In this document: piece by piece, positions 8,859 through 18,634 of the stretch
Position numbering within the stretch: position 1 is the first letter of the stretch
Layout of the letters: every line of letters begins with the position of its first letter
Made by a program: the position numbers and the translations under genes
Notes under the pieces: model-generated
What the model was told of the DNA's origin: nothing
The model's input: the letters and a program-made list of their open reading frames with translations, nothing else
Databases searched by the model: none
Source: Opitutaceae bacterium
Lineage (GTDB): Bacteria; Verrucomicrobiota; Verrucomicrobiia; Opitutales; Opitutaceae
DNA: 53,721 bases
Direction: 5' to 3'
NCBI GenBank assembly: GCA_028284235.1
Contig: JANQSC010000061.1
Location: forward strand, 1-53,721

Positions 8859-10067
8859 CTATTTCGAAGATGAGACGAGTTCGGGGTACGCGGTAGATGG
8901 CTGTGCCGACACTTTCATTTCCGGCAGCGCGACACGCAAATCACTTACAATCAATTCTTCGTCATTTGCCAGACTATTCGCGATTAACACGGTCTCCTTC
9001 TCTAGCCAAAGCACCTCCGCTTCCGCGATTCGCAGGAGCCCGTCGTCGCCCACCACCCAAATAATATTCCCCTCGCGCAAGGCTTCACGCGGGATCCGAA
9101 GCGTGTTTTGCAGCTTACCCGCGTCGATCTGCACCTCGACATAGCTCCCCAGCAGCAGCGGCAGCTCGCTCTCCGAGACCCCGTAGATTCCCAGTGGATC
9201 TTCGACCGAAACCACCACTCGGGCCATTCTCCCGAGCGGATCCAAGTCGCTCAAAAGGCGAACCACTTTCCCCTTCCACTCCGTCGGCTCGCCTTCGCCT
9301 ACGTCCAAGATCACGCGGGCCTCCGCCCCCGGCGCGCCATTCTCGGGAAACTGAATCCATTTCAACTCGGAGATCGGCAAGGTCACTTGTATCCAAAATT
9401 CGTCCGTCCCCACCAGTTCGCAAATCACCGAATTCTGCCCAACAAGCTGGCCCACCTCCACCGACTCCTCCACAACCATGGCGTTGAACGGCGCCGCAAT
9501 CACCGTGCGAGAAAGCTGCAACTCGGCCACTTCGATGTCGTTCGCCGCCTTCTCCATCAAAGCCTCGGCCCGACGCAAATGCGGCTCGCGCAACACCAGC
9601 GATCGATTCACCTCTTCGCTGTCCAAGTCCGACTGTAACTCGTCCCACTCCCGTTGGGCGATCACTTGACGACCGCTCTCCACTTCGCGCTCGAAACGGG
9701 CCTCCTCCAAGTTCGATTTCATTTCCGACAACGCGAGCTCATAGTCTTGAGGATCGATTCGTATCAACTCCTCCCCTTCGCGAACGCGTCCACCCGCGGT
9801 CATCGCGTCGCTCTGATGTATCACTTGACCGGATACCTGAGGTCGAATCTCGACCTTGCGAAACGGAACCACGCTACCAAAGGCGCTGACCCATACAGAG
9901 CGATCTTCCGGCACCAGAGCCAATGTCTGCACAATTCGCGCCGTGCTCTCTTTCTCCTCCGGCTCAGTTTTCGGCCCGGTCGAAAGCAGCAGCCAGCTCA
10001 ATCCGCCGCCCACGACGATTATGACGACGATTAGAAGAAGAGTGCTAAATACGGACTTTTGACTCAT
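8859..10067 (-). CDS. RND periplasmic adaptor (membrane fusion protein)
   Basis: A 402-residue adaptor. An N-terminal anchor helix (residues 6-30) is followed by a biotinyl-lipoyl half-motif (VEIRPQVSGQVIHQ near 71-84), an alpha-hairpin of about 110-180, the second lipoyl half (VIAAPFNAMVVEESVEVGQ near 190-208), and beta-barrel and membrane-proximal domains. It links the permease to the outer-membrane channel. Its ATG overlaps the stop of the outer-membrane factor gene by four bases, so the two are translationally coupled. Confidence 0.93.
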   Translation of the reverse strand: MSQKSVFSTLLLIVVIIVVGGGLSWLLLSTGPKTEPEEKESTARIVQTLALVPEDRSVWVSAFGSVVPFRKVEIRPQVSGQVIHQSDAMTAGGRVREGEELIRIDPQDYELALSEMKSNLEEARFEREVESGRQVIAQREWDELQSDLDSEEVNRSLVLREPHLRRAEALMEKAANDIEVAELQLSRTVIAAPFNAMVVEESVEVGQLVGQNSVICELVGTDEFWIQVTLPISELKWIQFPENGAPGAEARVILDVGEGEPTEWKGKVVRLLSDLDPLGRMARVVVSVEDPLGIYGVSESELPLLLGSYVEVQIDAGKLQNTLRIPREALREGNIIWVVGDDGLLRIAEAEVLWLEKETVLIANSLANDEELIVSDLRVALPEMKVSAQPSTAYPELVSSSK

Positions 10068-11488
10068 TGAGATAACGATACAAGATTCGAGATGTCGGGT
10101 TCGACAATGGGGCCGCCCAGGGCGCGATGCAACGCCACGCGCGAACTGAGCACATCTTTCTGGGCGCTGACCACGTCGCGTTCGAGCCCCTGCACGATGT
10201 TGAGCGAAGTGAATACAGGCAAGTAATCGGTGAGTCCTTGGCTAAAGCGATTGCGCGACTCCTCCAGCAAGGCCTGAGCCGTCACCAATTGCTTTTGCAC
10301 CAAAACCAATCGCTCCTCCAACTTCCTCTCCAACAACAAGACCGACTCCACCTCGACGAGGGCCAACAAGAACCGGTCGGAATAGTCCGCCAACGCCTCC
10401 TCCAAGCGCGCCTTCTGACGCCTCACTTCCGCCCTTCGCTCGCCCGCCGCGAACAACGGAGCCGACAAAGAAGCGAAGGCGCTCGTGATCGAATTGCCCA
10501 GTTCCGGATCGCCCCGCCAATTGACTCCACCGCCAATTCGGATCGTCGGGAATTGCTCCGCGATCGCTTCGCCCACCCCGTAGTCGATGGCCATGACCCG
10601 TTGACGCGCCGCCCTCAAATCAGGCCGTCGTTGCAAAAGCGAAGCTGGCAAACCGATCGCCGGCAGCGGCGGTAAATCTAGAAGCCGGGAATTCAAAATC
10701 TCACTACCACTCCCCGGGGTCAACCCGAGTAAAGCGTCCAATGTATATTGCAACTGCCCGATTCGCGCCTCCACCTCCGGAACCCGCGCTTTCGTCTCGT
10801 CCAGCTGCTCGCGCTGCTGCAACACCGCCACCACCGACGACTGGCCCTGCCCGAATCGTAGACGCGTTAGTTTTAAAAGTGATTCGTTGATACCGATCTG
10901 AGCCCGAATCACCTCCAATTGCCGACGTTGCTCTTTGATCTCGAAATACCGCTCCGCAATCGCGCTCGACAACAACAGCCGCGCGTCCCGCCAGTCCTCG
11001 ACAGTCGCTTGCGCCTGTAACTTTTGAGCCGCCCGAGCCGAAGACAATCGCCCGAAAAAATCGATCTCCCAATCCAGCAGAGCGCCCAGCCGCACCGTTT
11101 CTTCACGATCTCGAGTCGCCGGGGCGACCGTCTCCCCGTCCCATTCGTAGTCGTCTCGAGCCGAGGCGTCGATCGTCGGAAACAGGCGAGCGCCCGCCTG
11201 ACGGGCCAAGGCGTCCGCTTGCTCGATGCGGGCAGCGAACGCTTGCAAATTAAAGTTCGAGTCGAGCCCGGTTTCAATCAGCTCATTCAAGACAGGATCG
11301 TCAAAGGACTCCCACCATTCGCCTGACCAGCCCAACTCGGAATCTGCCCCGGCAACGGACTCCTGGTACGCCGACGGGATGCCCGACTGCGGCTCCACCG
11401 TCTTCCCTCGTGGGCCAAAGAGCGCGCAACCGCTCCAGGCCATGGAAAGGCCCGCTAAGCAGCAGAGGATTCGCAGGCGGGGAAACAT
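10064..11488 (-). CDS. outer-membrane efflux lipoprotein (NodT/OprM-type TolC homologue)
   Basis: A 474-residue outer-membrane factor. It has a lipoprotein signal with lipobox Cys21 (WSGCAL) and two OEP repeats: helical segments with FAARIEQADALARQAGARLF near 84-103, and the second repeat after about 290 (LLQRRPDLRAARQRV). The length is normal. It is the first gene of the operon (channel, adaptor, permease) on the minus strand. The promoter should lie in 11489-11633, where I see no clear operator. Confidence 0.93.
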   Translation of the reverse strand: MFPRLRILCCLAGLSMAWSGCALFGPRGKTVEPQSGIPSAYQESVAGADSELGWSGEWWESFDDPVLNELIETGLDSNFNLQAFAARIEQADALARQAGARLFPTIDASARDDYEWDGETVAPATRDREETVRLGALLDWEIDFFGRLSSARAAQKLQAQATVEDWRDARLLLSSAIAERYFEIKEQRRQLEVIRAQIGINESLLKLTRLRFGQGQSSVVAVLQQREQLDETKARVPEVEARIGQLQYTLDALLGLTPGSGSEILNSRLLDLPPLPAIGLPASLLQRRPDLRAARQRVMAIDYGVGEAIAEQFPTIRIGGGVNWRGDPELGNSITSAFASLSAPLFAAGERRAEVRRQKARLEEALADYSDRFLLALVEVESVLLLERKLEERLVLVQKQLVTAQALLEESRNRFSQGLTDYLPVFTSLNIVQGLERDVVSAQKDVLSSRVALHRALGGPIVEPDISNLVSLSQ

Positions 11489-11633
11489 CGGTTACTAGAA
11501 CATCCCAGAACCCTAAACGGTCAAGATTATTGCGCCTCCAGAAAGAATGGAAACGCCATGAAAACCTCTCAAAGAGGATCCCTAAAAAACAGTGTCCAAA
11601 ACAAGCCGGAAAACAGTAAGTCCACCTCCATCT

Positions 11634-12329
11634 TCAATCGACCGTTTTCGAATCCGTAGTCGCGAGCGCATTACATTTGAACGCGAGTTGGTTGCCAAAC
11701 GGATCCTTGAAGAACGCCACCCAGACGTCGCGACCATTCCAGTTGCGAGCGATACAGTGAGGCGAGTCTCCCATCGAAACGCCCCGCCGCTTAAGCGCAT
11801 TATACGCGGCCTGAATCGCCTCCACCGTGTCGCCGACATTGAAATAGAGAATCGAGTTTGGTCGGACGGTCTCGATCGCCCCCAAAACAAGGGTCGTACC
11901 GCCACAGTCGTAGAAGTGCATCATTCCCGGAACCTCCCCAGTTTTCCGCAAACCGAGAATCTCTCCGTAGAATGTATCCGCTTTTTCAATATTATCACAA
12001 TCCAGCCAGATCTGGTCAATTCCTACTACCGCGATCTTGACCGCCCCTTCCTTCGAGCCTCCCAAATTCTCCGCCCGGACGAGGGCCTTTAGCTCCGACC
12101 AGTCGCCGCATCCGTTTTCACGGGCGATCACACGCTGGGCATCGGCCAGTTTCAGTTGCGCTTCGTTTGTGTCGTCCAATAGACCCGCCCGTCGGGCCCG
12201 GCTCAAAGCGTGCGGATCATTCGCTTTGCATTGGCGCAGCAGTCGCTTCGCCTGGTTTTTGAGGTTCTCGAGATTCGCGGCGGGACTCGCTTCGCTAGCA
12301 ATCTTATCGTTCATTTTCTTCGGCTCCAA
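11634..12329 (-). CDS. N-terminal helical domain fused to a VOC domain
   Basis: A 231-residue two-part protein. Residues 15-90 are helical and end in LADAQRVIARENGCGDWSEL, a motif that in many bacteria precedes ankyrin repeats or VOC domains and is of unknown role. Residues 98-222 form a VOC (glyoxalase-fold) domain with GIDQIWLDCDNIEKADTFYG at the start and KDPFGNQLAFKC at the end. The usual metal-binding first His is replaced (Gln in DQIW), so metal-dependent catalysis is doubtful. The gene is divergent from the large heme-protein gene. The substrate is unknown. Confidence 0.8.
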   Translation of the reverse strand: MEPKKMNDKIASEASPAANLENLKNQAKRLLRQCKANDPHALSRARRAGLLDDTNEAQLKLADAQRVIARENGCGDWSELKALVRAENLGGSKEGAVKIAVVGIDQIWLDCDNIEKADTFYGEILGLRKTGEVPGMMHFYDCGGTTLVLGAIETVRPNSILYFNVGDTVEAIQAAYNALKRRGVSMGDSPHCIARNWNGRDVWVAFFKDPFGNQLAFKCNALATTDSKTVD

Positions 12330-12597
12330 ATACGCTGTCGTTCGCTCCGAACAGCTAAGTTGATTTAAGGAGCCGGTGGGCTACGCCCTTTCCGCGAACT
12401 GGCAGCCTCCGGTAAGGCTGGAAAAAGAGAGCCCAAATTCAGTCCAATCGTCAATCTCAAACAACAACTTCAAGGCCCAGCGAACCAGACGACCTAAGTT
12501 GTCTTGCCGACTTACGTCTCCCTCGCCACTCTTTCATTTCTTATCCGCCCAAACCAATGCCCCGCCTTTTCTTAAAGAGAGTTCGACTTTTCAAAAA

Positions 12598-12680
12598 CGT
12601 AGGGCTGGCGCTTGCGCCACGCCGCGAATTCAACCAGAAACTCGGGCGACGCGGCACTTCGCAAGCGAAGGCCCTACGAA
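12598..12680. repeat. CGTAGGGC palindrome-of-palindromes repeat
   Basis: An 83-bp element. The left arm, CGTAGGGCTGGCGCTTGCG and onward to GCCGCG, and the right arm, CGCGGC to GGCCCTACG, are inverted repeats. Each arm also contains its own palindrome (TGGCGCTTGCGCCA and CTTCGCAAGCGAAG). It lies between the divergent genes and inside the longest possible reading frame of the heme protein, which argues for a downstream start of that gene. Confidence 0.8.
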
Positions 12681-12703
12681 AGAAACAATATAAAACTAAC
12701 TTA

Positions 12704-15700
12704 TTGGGCACTCTCACAATAGCTCCCGCCTGCGTAGCAATCTACGCAATACTGGCGATAATCGCGCTTCCGCCCCCGACTTGGGCGAGTGACCATGCGG
12801 CAACAAGCGAACAACCGATCGGTGTCGCCCGCATAGACATCACGCCAACCGAGCCCATACGTTTGAGCGGTTACGGAGGACGCCGCCAACTCTCCGACGG
12901 CGTAAGCGGAAAACTCTGTGCCAAAGCAATCGCGTTCGGCGAGGGGCCCCAGCCCGCCTTGCTGGTCACGCTTGATTTAATCGGCGTCCCGCGCTGGTTG
13001 ACAGAATCGGTCGCCGAACAACTCAATATTCCTCAATCGAAAGTCGCCCTCTGCGCGACGCACACCCATTCGGGACCACACCTCAAAGGTGTCCTCGATC
13101 CCATTTTCATGGAGGACATTCCTCCTGAACACTGGTCCGGCATCGAACGCTACTCCGCCCAACTCGTCGAACAGGTCGTCGCCGTCTGCAGAAAGGCTAT
13201 CGCCAATCGAGCCAACGCATCCATCAAATGGGGACAAGGCAAAGTAGGATTCGCCGCTAATCGACGCGTTCTCGAAAACGGACGCTGGACCGGTTTCGGA
13301 ATCCAAGCGGACGGCCCCGTCGATCACTCGCTTCCGATCATGCGTATCAACGACGGCCAAGGCGAACTGAAGTCCTTGCTCGTCAACTACGCCTGCCATT
13401 GCACCACCCTCGGCGGTGACCATAATCACATCCACGGCGACTGGGCCGGAGAAGCCCAGTCGATTCTAGAAGAACGCCACCCTGGAGTCACCGCTCTCAT
13501 CGCGATTGGATGCGGCGCCGACGCCAATCCCAATCCGCGGGGCAACCTCGACGCCGTTCGCCAAAACGCGCTCGAGCTCGCCGACGAAGTAGATCGCCTC
13601 CTCCAGACCAACCTAACCCCGATCGCCCATCCCCCAACAACGCGAATCAACCGCATCACGCTTCCCCTCGACCCCGTGCCCAGTCGCGCCCACTGGCAAG
13701 AACACGCCGCATCCGAAGTCAAAACCGCCCACTACGCCCGACGCATTCTCGAACGGCTCGACGCGGGGGAATCACTGCCCACCTTCATCGACTACCCCAT
13801 CCAAACGTGGACCTTCGGCGACGACCTGGCTATGGTTTTCCTCGCCGGAGAAGTTGTCGTGGACTACGCCCTCGCCCTCAAAGAACGTTTCGACCCCGAT
13901 CGACTCTGGATCAACGCTTACGCCAACGAATCCCCCTCATACATACCTTCCAGGCGATTGTACGATGAAGGTGGATACGAGGTGGATCGCTCCATGCTTT
14001 ACTACGACAAACCCGTTCGACTTTCGCCCGACACGGAAGATCTCGTACTCGACGAGGTCCTCAAGCAGTTGCCGCACACGTTCTATTCGCAAAAGACACT
14101 CAGCGCCATCCCCGCGCCGATCGAGAAAGACAATGCCCTGTCCACGTTCGAACTGCACTCCGATCTGCAAATCCAGCTTGTCGCCGCCGAACCGCTCGTC
14201 ACCGACCCGATCGACATCGCCTGGGGAGCGGACGGCAAGCTCTGGGTAGTCGAAATGGGCGACTACCCGATGGGCTCGAACGATGACGGAATCGGCGGCG
14301 AAGGCCGTATCCGCTTTTTGGAGGACACCAACCACGACGGGATGTACGACGAATCGACCGTATTTCTCGACAACCTGTCCTTCCCCACGTCCGTATTCCC
14401 CTGGAAAGAGGGCGTGCTCGTCGCCGCGCCGCCGGATATTATCTACGCAGCGGACGCCGATCAAGACGGTCATGCCGACTCGGTAACCCGATTGTACACC
14501 GGATTTGCGCAAGGAAACCAACAACATCTCGTCAACGGAATGCAATGGGGTCTCGATGGATGGATCTACCTCGCCAACGGTGACAGCGGCGGCTACGCGC
14601 GGACCATGCGTGGCGGCCCCTCGGTGAACATAAACGGACGCGATCTCAGAATCCGACCGGAAACCGGAGAGATCGAAGCGATCATGGGACGCTCGCAATT
14701 CGGAAGGAATCGCGACTCCTGGGGTAACTGGTTCGGCAACAGCAACTCCTGGCCTGGATGGCATTTCGCCCTCGAAGACGCCTACTTGGACCGGAATCCG
14801 TTTCTTCGATATGCAAACGGTCGCTCCTTCCTTCCCCGAACGCCCCAGGCTGGCCCTGTCTTTCCAAACAGCAAAACGCTCAGCCGATTCAACGACTACG
14901 AGAAAGCCAATCGCTTCACCTCGGCCTGCGGCTTCATGATCTACGACGACCCAACTCTCGGGCCTAATTTCGAAGGAAATTCCTTCGTCTCCGAACCCGT
15001 CCACAATTTGGTCTCGAGAGCCATCCTCCGCCCCGTCGGCACAACCTTCAAAAGCGAACGCGCTCCCGAGGAAACAAATACCGAATTCCTGCGTTCCACC
15101 GACAACTGGTTCCGGCCCGCCGCCATTCGCAGCGGCCCCGACGGAGCCCTCTACGTAGTGGATATGTACCGACTCGCCATCGAGCACCCCGAGTGGATTC
15201 CTCAAGACTGGCAGCGTAAACTCAATTTGCGTGAAGGGAACGACAAAGGACGCATCTATCGGATTTCGCGCAAAGGCAGTGATTCGATTAAAATCACAGA
15301 TATCCGCTCATTGGATACTCAGGAACTTGTTGAGCGACTCCAATCCCCCATTCGCTGGCAACGCGACCAAGCCCAGCAGTTGCTTGTTTCTCGCAATTCC
15401 TCGCAAGTCACCCCGGCCATTGAAAAAGCAGTCCTAGAAGCGACCGATCCGAAGGCCCGCCTGCAAGCTCTCTGGACCTTGGCCCTCCTCGACGCGCTAT
15501 CGCCCGAAACGCTCATCATGGCGATGGACGACTCCAACCCTTACGTTAGAGCGCACGCCGTCAGACTGAGCGAAGCCTTATTGGGAAAGGAGGACGTTCT
15601 CAAATCCGTTCACGCCCGCAACAACGACAATGCTCCGCAAGTTCGTATCCAAGTTGCCTACACACTCGGGAAAAGTTCCGACACGCTATCCGCGGACGCG

Positions 15701-17341
15701 CTGCTCAAGCTCTATCAAGAGAACTCTCACGACCCCTATATCGCGTCCGCGATTTCCAGTTCTATTCCTCCTCACATCGATGCGCTCGCGAATTTGATCG
15801 CCCCCAAAATCGCCGATTCTCGATTAGACCCGCTCAGAGATGGAGTTATTCAGACCGCGATGGGCACAGGCAATCTCAACGCCGCCCGAAGCGTCCTCGC
15901 GACAGCCCTGTCCCACAATGACGTTAGCTTTCAAAGGAAACTAGAGAGCCTTGCCACCTTCGATACAGCTCAAAGCTTGAATACGAGAACCGACACCCAC
16001 CAAACCGAGCCCCATCCGGAGCTGGAAGCTCAAATTCAATCGCTGCTGAACCGAGCTGAAGAAATCGCCCGAGACAGTACCGCTCCCACCAGATCACGCG
16101 TTCTCGCCCTCGGAGCGCTTTCGCTTCGACCGAAACACCCAGACTCGCTTACCCAGACCGCTCTGCAATGCCTTCATCCCGCAACTCCCTTCGAAGTCCA
16201 ACAAACTGCGATTCAAGCGCTTTCCCGCATTCACGGAACCGAGACACCTCAAATCCTGCTCTCTCAATGGGATTCAAGCTCCCCCAGAATCCGCACTGTA
16301 ATTATGGATACACTACTATCGCGCAGCGGGTGGACCTACGACATGCTGGAGATCGCGTCGAGTCAAACGAGCATCGCCCAGTCGCTTTCCGTCGCCCAGC
16401 GAAACCAGCTATTGCGCAACCCGAATTCGAATACTCGAGCCCTGGCGGAAGCGTTGTTCGATTCCGGGGCCAGTCAAAGCCGGCAGCAAATCGTCGATCG
16501 ATATGAAGAGACCATACAACTTCCCGGCAATCCCCAATCCGGAAGCGAGTTGTTCACAAGTCTTTGTGCAAGCTGTCACCGTTTCGGAGACACGGGGGTA
16601 TCCGTCGGACCCGACCTGTCCGCTCTATCGGATCGTTCCACTTCCTCTCTACTAACCGCCATTCTAGATCCCAATCGAGCCGTCGAAAACAAATTCACTC
16701 AGTTCACGGCCACCACGCGCGACCAACGATCGGTCATCGGCATTCTCTCCGAGGAAACGGCCACGAGCGTTACCCTGACCGCAACCGGGGGCGTCGCGCA
16801 AACCGTGCTGCGACGCGATCTGGTATCCCTCGACAGCAGCGCCCAGTCACTCATGCCGGAAGGCTTCGAATCCGCCCTCAACCTCGAACAAATGTCGGAC
16901 CTGCTCGCCTTCATCGGTTCTGAACAGGGCAGCGATCCGATACGCGCCGACCGCAATGGCGAGATCGCCCTCACCGCCCAACGAGGAGTCGTCTCCGGCT
17001 CCTCCGCCTACTACAACTCCGAAAACGACGCCATCGAGTGGATACAAATTGGGGACTCGATTCGGTGGACCGTCCACGACCTCGCCCCTGGGAACTACGA
17101 CATCTTTGGATACGCGGGACTGAAAGACGAGCACGCCGGACGACCGTTCACGCTTCACATGAACGACACGTTCGTCACCGGCGCCGTCCCCTACTCCCGC
17201 GGCATGGATCGATTCCGCAAACGCAAATTCGGAAACATTCAAGTCGACACGGCCACTGCGAAAGCCGTCTTCACGCTCGAACACTCCCTCCCCGACGCAG
17301 AGTTCGCCTTGAAAGAACTCCGTTTGATTCCAATCAAATGA
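12704..17341 (+). CDS. secreted ceramidase-like / PVC dehydrogenase / c-type heme fusion protein
   Basis: About 1545 residues from a TTG at 12704. An ATG at 12557 is open too but would translate the repeat at 12598-12680 ahead of the signal peptide. From the N-terminus: a signal peptide; a neutral-ceramidase-like domain (about 35-465) with HTHSGPH (His122), CHCTTLGGDHNH (His232) and GCGADANP at 269-276; a PVC-type membrane-bound-dehydrogenase beta-propeller domain (about 482-880); HEAT-like helical repeats (about 890-1240); a c-type heme site CASCH (Cys1288, Cys1291, His1292) in the planctomycete-type heme domain; and a C-terminal beta-sandwich-like domain. The nucleophile-containing motif of true ceramidases is altered, so the hydrolytic substrate is unknown. 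Probably periplasmic, passing electrons through the heme. Confidence 0.85.
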   Translation: MGTLTIAPACVAIYAILAIIALPPPTWASDHAATSEQPIGVARIDITPTEPIRLSGYGGRRQLSDGVSGKLCAKAIAFGEGPQPALLVTLDLIGVPRWLTESVAEQLNIPQSKVALCATHTHSGPHLKGVLDPIFMEDIPPEHWSGIERYSAQLVEQVVAVCRKAIANRANASIKWGQGKVGFAANRRVLENGRWTGFGIQADGPVDHSLPIMRINDGQGELKSLLVNYACHCTTLGGDHNHIHGDWAGEAQSILEERHPGVTALIAIGCGADANPNPRGNLDAVRQNALELADEVDRLLQTNLTPIAHPPTTRINRITLPLDPVPSRAHWQEHAASEVKTAHYARRILERLDAGESLPTFIDYPIQTWTFGDDLAMVFLAGEVVVDYALALKERFDPDRLWINAYANESPSYIPSRRLYDEGGYEVDRSMLYYDKPVRLSPDTEDLVLDEVLKQLPHTFYSQKTLSAIPAPIEKDNALSTFELHSDLQIQLVAAEPLVTDPIDIAWGADGKLWVVEMGDYPMGSNDDGIGGEGRIRFLEDTNHDGMYDESTVFLDNLSFPTSVFPWKEGVLVAAPPDIIYAADADQDGHADSVTRLYTGFAQGNQQHLVNGMQWGLDGWIYLANGDSGGYARTMRGGPSVNINGRDLRIRPETGEIEAIMGRSQFGRNRDSWGNWFGNSNSWPGWHFALEDAYLDRNPFLRYANGRSFLPRTPQAGPVFPNSKTLSRFNDYEKANRFTSACGFMIYDDPTLGPNFEGNSFVSEPVHNLVSRAILRPVGTTFKSERAPEETNTEFLRSTDNWFRPAAIRSGPDGALYVVDMYRLAIEHPEWIPQDWQRKLNLREGNDKGRIYRISRKGSDSIKITDIRSLDTQELVERLQSPIRWQRDQAQQLLVSRNSSQVTPAIEKAVLEATDPKARLQALWTLALLDALSPETLIMAMDDSNPYVRAHAVRLSEALLGKEDVLKSVHARNNDNAPQVRIQVAYTLGKSSDTLSADALLKLYQENSHDPYIASAISSSIPPHIDALANLIAPKIADSRLDPLRDGVIQTAMGTGNLNAARSVLATALSHNDVSFQRKLESLATFDTAQSLNTRTDTHQTEPHPELEAQIQSLLNRAEEIARDSTAPTRSRVLALGALSLRPKHPDSLTQTALQCLHPATPFEVQQTAIQALSRIHGTETPQILLSQWDSSSPRIRTVIMDTLLSRSGWTYDMLEIASSQTSIAQSLSVAQRNQLLRNPNSNTRALAEALFDSGASQSRQQIVDRYEETIQLPGNPQSGSELFTSLCASCHRFGDTGVSVGPDLSALSDRSTSSLLTAILDPNRAVENKFTQFTATTRDQRSVIGILSEETATSVTLTATGGVAQTVLRRDLVSLDSSAQSLMPEGFESALNLEQMSDLLAFIGSEQGSDPIRADRNGEIALTAQRGVVSGSSAYYNSENDAIEWIQIGDSIRWTVHDLAPGNYDIFGYAGLKDEHAGRPFTLHMNDTFVTGAVPYSRGMDRFRKRKFGNIQVDTATAKAVFTLEHSLPDAEFALKELRLIPIK

Positions 17342-17368
17342 AGCGCGACAATATACGAGTGCAATCTC

Positions 17369-17452
17369 CGTAGGGCCAGCGCTTGCGCTGCGCCGCGACG
17401 TTTGATCACAGCCTCTTCATACGCGGCTCAGCGCAAGCGCTGGCCCTACGGA
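17369..17452. repeat. CGTAGGGC palindrome-of-palindromes repeat
   Basis: The best-preserved copy. The 29-base arms differ at one position, enclose about 25 bases, and each contain the inner palindrome AGCGCTTGCGCT or its inverse. It lies in the 141-bp gap between the convergent heme-protein and AIM24 genes, where it could act as a bidirectional terminator. Confidence 0.85.
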
Positions 17453-17482
17453 TGACCAAAATCAATGTTCAAAACGAATTTG

Positions 17483-18274
17483 CTAGCGATCCCCGTCGAT
17501 CATCCGGCCGATTCCGCCGAGGACCGAGCCTTCCCCCTTCGACGAGCCGCCCTGACTGGGGGCGCTTTGAATCACGCGATCCGCCAGTCGCGAGAACGGC
17601 AGGCTTTGCAAGTAGACAAAACCGGTTCCCCTCAGCGTGGCCAGGAAAAGTCCCTCGCCTCCGAAGAACATCGACTTCAAATTCCCCGCTCTCTCGATAT
17701 CGTAGTCGATCCCGCGAGAGAACCCGACGATGCAGCCGGTGTCCACGCGCAAGGTTTCACCGCGTAGTTCTTTTCTCACGACAGTTCCCCCTGCATGCAT
17801 GAAGGCCATGCCATCGCCCACCAGTTTCTCTAAAATAAATCCTTCTCCCCCGAAAAAACCCGCTCCTAATCGCTTGTTAAAAGCGATCGAGACCTTGGTT
17901 CCCAAAGCCGCGCACAGAAACGCGTCTTTCTGACACGTAATCTCGCCGCCAATCTCCGCCAGGTCCACCGGCACGATCTTCCCTGGATAGGGAGCCGCGA
18001 AAGTGACCTTTCGTTTCTCGTAGCCTTGATTCGTGAAGTGAACGAGGAAAAGCGACTCCGAAGTCAGCACCCGCCTCCCCACGTCGAGCAGCTTGCCGAA
18101 AACGCCCTTATCCGGCTCCGAGCCATCCCCCATCTTCGCCTGAAAATCGATGTCCTCCTCCATCCAGTTCATCGAACCCGCTTCCGCAATCACCGTTTCC
18201 TGCGGGTCCAACTCCACCTCAACCATCTGCATGTCGTCGCCATGCAACTCATAATCAATTTCGTGTGATCTCAT
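17483..18274 (-). CDS. AIM24 / TIGR00266-family protein
   Basis: A 263-residue protein of the AIM24 beta-rich family. The start [19 protein letters not shown], the motif [13 protein letters not shown] near 30-42, and the glycine-rich [19 protein letters not shown] near 136-154 are characteristic. The tail of about 20 residues is Gly/Ser-rich (QGGSSKGEG). The bacterial proteins have no agreed function; the family name comes from a mitochondrial inner-membrane organisation protein. No signal peptide, so cytoplasmic. Convergent with the heme-protein gene. Confidence 0.88.
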   Translation of the reverse strand: MRSHEIDYELHGDDMQMVEVELDPQETVIAEAGSMNWMEEDIDFQAKMGDGSEPDKGVFGKLLDVGRRVLTSESLFLVHFTNQGYEKRKVTFAAPYPGKIVPVDLAEIGGEITCQKDAFLCAALGTKVSIAFNKRLGAGFFGGEGFILEKLVGDGMAFMHAGGTVVRKELRGETLRVDTGCIVGFSRGIDYDIERAGNLKSMFFGGEGLFLATLRGTGFVYLQSLPFSRLADRVIQSAPSQGGSSKGEGSVLGGIGRMIDGDR

Positions 18275-18447
18275 ACGCGTCTGTTTGTCGGCAAATCAGT
18301 TCAATAGCTCAACTCCCAACTCTATCAAAAAGCGCTAAAAAACACCCCGCCGACTACGACAATGTGAACAGATTTGCTATTTGCCTTTCTTAATCGGATA
18401 CCATGAGTAAACGAATCGCGCCCGCAGGGTCGTTCTTCCCCCAAAGA

Positions 18448-18634
18448 GGCTATCAACACATTGGATTGACTATCCTGCTCCTGCGTCAGCAGGATCCTGT
18501 TCTCGCGCCAGCGAGATTTGATCTCGAAGAGATCACTGTTAAACACCACCTACTACCCGACAACCAATTTCATCAACAGTCGCCTAGCGGCGAAATGTCG
18601 CTTCGCGCCAGCAGGATGGCTCTTCGAGCCAACA
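18448..18634. repeat. six-hairpin array repeat, copy 1 (tandem unit 1)
   Basis: The first of two tandem units with an exact 187-bp period. It holds consecutive short hairpins: TCCTGCT/AGCAGGA (18473-18494), TCTCGC/GCGAGA (18501-18516), TGATCTC/GAGATCA (18519-18535), then CTGTTAAA, TCGCC/GGCGA (18580-18593), a TGTCGC/GCGCCA pair, and TGGCTC/GAGCCA (18617-18631). It fills the 484-bp gene-free gap 18275-18758. Confidence 0.85.

Noticed and set aside
13937-15205. Long antisense ORF (422 codons) opposite the heme protein
   Set aside because: It is a shadow of the dense GC-rich coding strand; the sense frame has clear domains.
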